This document shows positions 39,049-40,474 of a stretch of DNA of 40,474 bases, piece after piece (the stretch's first letter is position 1; every line of letters begins with the position of its first letter). Position numbers and translations under genes: made by a program. The notes under the pieces were generated by a model. The model saw only the letters and a program-made list of their open reading frames with translations. It ran no database searches and had not been told where the DNA came from. The stretch is from contig JASHQQ010000076.1 in assembly GCA_030039035.1 (NCBI GenBank), positions 1 to 40,474 of the forward strand. The letters run 5' to 3'. The stretch comes from Acidobacteriaceae bacterium (GTDB taxonomy: Bacteria; Acidobacteriota; Terriglobia; Terriglobales; Acidobacteriaceae).

Positions 39049-39915
39049 CTACCAGCCGAGATACTTGCCGTAGAGCAGCTTCACCCGCTCCTTCGCCGCC
39101 GCGGGAATCGCCTCCGGCTGCGTCAGCACCGCGTACTTCGCCGCCGTGGCGCAGGGGCAGTTGCGTTCTTTGGGCAGGGCGGCAACAGCGGCTTTGACCA
39201 CCCGGCAAGCGTTCTCGGCGTTCTGGTGCAGCACGGCCACGATCTGCTCCACGCTTACCGCGTCGTGGCCTTCGCGCCAGCAGTCGTAGTCGGTCACCAT
39301 GGCGATGGTGGCGTAGCAAATCTCGGCTTCGCGCGCGAGCTTGGCTTCCTGCAGGTTGGTCATGCCGATCACATCCGCGCCCCAACTGCGGTAAAGCCGC
39401 GACTCGGCCTTCGTCGAAAACTGCGGCCCTTCCATGCAGATGTAAGTTCCGCCGAACTTGCCCACCACGCCGGCCGACGCGCACGCCTCATAGGCGGCCT
39501 TCGCCACGGTCGCGCAAACCGGGTCGCCAAAAGCCACATGGCCCACGATGCCGTCGCCGAAGAAAGTCGAAATGCGGCGCGAGGTGCGGTCGATGAACTG
39601 GTCCGGCACCACGAAATCGGTCGGCTTGTGTTCTTCCTTCAGCGAGCCGACGGCCGAGACGGAGAGAATCCGCTCCACTCCCAGCTTTTTCATGGCGTAG
39701 ATGTTGGCGCGAAAGTTCAGCTCCGATGGCAGCAGGCGATGCCCGCGCCCGTGCCGCGCCAGAAAAGCTACCTTGCGGCCCTCCAGCTCGCCCAGCACGA
39801 ACAGGTCCGAGGGATCGCCGAAGGGCGTTTCGATTCGCTCCTCATGTACGTTGGTGAATCCGGGCATGGAGTAAAGCCCGCTGCCGCCGATGATGCCGAT
39901 CTCCGCCTGAGCCAC
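39049..39915 (-). CDS. mtnP: S-methyl-5'-thioadenosine phosphorylase MtnP
   Basis: 288 residues; cleaves methylthioadenosine to adenine and methylthioribose-1-phosphate in methionine salvage. Family features: [52 protein letters not shown] (phosphate and nucleoside binding), [19 protein letters not shown] and [29 protein letters not shown], the latter with the Asp that reads adenine. The start is GTG at 39915 with GGAG six bases upstream. First gene of the eight-gene minus-strand operon. A TATACT at 39992-39987 on this strand may be its -10, without a good -35. Confidence 0.96.
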   Translation of the reverse strand: MAQAEIGIIGGSGLYSMPGFTNVHEERIETPFGDPSDLFVLGELEGRKVAFLARHGRGHRLLPSELNFRANIYAMKKLGVERILSVSAVGSLKEEHKPTDFVVPDQFIDRTSRRISTFFGDGIVGHVAFGDPVCATVAKAAYEACASAGVVGKFGGTYICMEGPQFSTKAESRLYRSWGADVIGMTNLQEAKLAREAEICYATIAMVTDYDCWREGHDAVSVEQIVAVLHQNAENACRVVKAAVAALPKERNCPCATAAKYAVLTQPEAIPAAAKERVKLLYGKYLGW

Positions 39916-40204
39916 TCGCCGCTCCGTTTCTTTGAGCCGTTCCGCGGTCCGCGTTCGTAACGTCTGCCGATGACCGCAAACACTTCAGTATAAAGGGCGA
40001 GTGTGCTCGCCGGAGGTCCCGGAAGACGGCGCGCCGGGCGCCTGCCCCGAAGGTGTCATTGACCCCGGCGACGGAGCGAAGTTAGGTTACTTATGTGCGA
40101 GAAGTCTATTCAGCGCACGCTGTTGTAATGAGTATCGAGAACATACAGGAACCGGCGCGAAAACCTCGGCAGAAGCCGGTTCCGGGTAGATAAAAGGAAG
40201 ACCT

Positions 40205-40474
40205 ATGATTCTCACTCTACTTCAGGCAGCCGTCGTCACGGCCTTGATCGCTTATCTCCACCATTGGGTGGTCCGCGCGCGGCGGCGCAATTCGCAGACC
40301 TGGGGCTCCCTGATGGCCCGGCTACGCCCCGATTGGAACTCCCGCGAACTGACCGACCCCACGCTTTGGGCCGATGCCCTCACCGCCAGCCCGGAACAAA
40401 AGTGGCAGCGGATTGAAGGCGCCCGCGGCCTCTGCGCCATGTTCCAGAACGCCGGCGTGATGCTGGAGATGGCC
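40205..40474 (+). CDS. Hypothetical membrane-anchored protein, 3'-truncated
   Basis: 90 codons are visible and the frame is still open at the window end. An N-terminal hydrophobic helix (ILTLLQAAVVTALIAYL) with HHWVVRARRR as basic stop-transfer sequence anchors the protein with its bulk in the cytoplasm; the soluble part begins SLMARLRPDWNSRELTDPTLW. AAGGAAG lies four bases before the ATG. I do not recognise the family. The preceding 289-bp gap holds no other clear feature. Confidence 0.7.
   Translation, partial: MILTLLQAAVVTALIAYLHHWVVRARRRNSQTWGSLMARLRPDWNSRELTDPTLWADALTASPEQKWQRIEGARGLCAMFQNAGVMLEMA

Noticed and set aside
1..40474. CRISPR array, insertion sequence with transposase, phage or integrase gene, rRNA
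   Set aside because: No regularly spaced direct repeats, transposase, integrase or rRNA sequence was found by eye.

Overview
The window is high-GC chromosomal DNA from a Gram-negative bacterium that makes meso-DAP peptidoglycan. The mix of lineage-type secreted and membrane proteins, a Tat-exported GH38 glycosidase, DUF3467, several dispersed palindromic repeat families and high-GC codon use points to Acidobacteriota. That assignment is an inference from gene content; no marker gene here proves it. Both ends are cut: a 16S/23S-type pseudouridine synthase at the left has lost its first codons, and a small membrane-anchored protein at the right has lost its end.

Layout. 1-2547: rluB with a very long basic tail, then an SRPBCC/ArsR pair behind a promoter with two identical-type operators. 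2729-7771: the most unusual region. A minus-strand run encodes four paralogous PqqD-domain proteins, each ending in a twin-arginine hydrophobic segment and a tail that differs from copy to copy. It continues into an HprK-like kinase, and a PF14907-type nucleotidyltransferase diverges from it. This resembles the poorly understood HprK-related-kinase/PqqD gene neighbourhoods and may be a peptide-modification (RiPP-like) system in which RRE domain and substrate are fused. 7826-10580: msrA, a membrane protein, a small exported protein and tRNA-Arg(CCG). 10678-16985: a molybdopterin oxidoreductase, a MacB-type permease with a tiny coupled membrane protein, and an S9 peptidase. 17172-18560: tRNA-Leu(UAG), a methyltransferase with foreign-looking codon use, and a partial copy of the tRNA-Leu 3' end. 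18583-31372: a coiled-coil membrane protein, a secreted propeller-like protein, a GH38 glycosidase, DUF3467, a GT-C glycosyltransferase, a TPR protein, an NfeD/slipin pair and a SPOR protein.

31600-39915 is one tight minus-strand operon: mtnP, a PfkB sugar kinase, a GT-C glycosyltransferase, an MgtC-family protein, dapF, ldcA, mpl and plsC. Several start/stop codons overlap (TTGA, GTGA, ATGA). ldcA and mpl are consecutive steps of murein tripeptide recycling. The DapF homologue between MgtC and LdcA has serine at both positions of the catalytic cysteines.

Two genes (9669-10322 and 17604-18260) each lie between a tRNA gene and a direct, partial copy of that tRNA's 3' half, which suggests two integrase-less mini-islands. 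An approximately 80-bp two-palindrome repeat occurs three times with constant spacing, twice inside reading frames. All calls are by eye from sequence; no database search was run.
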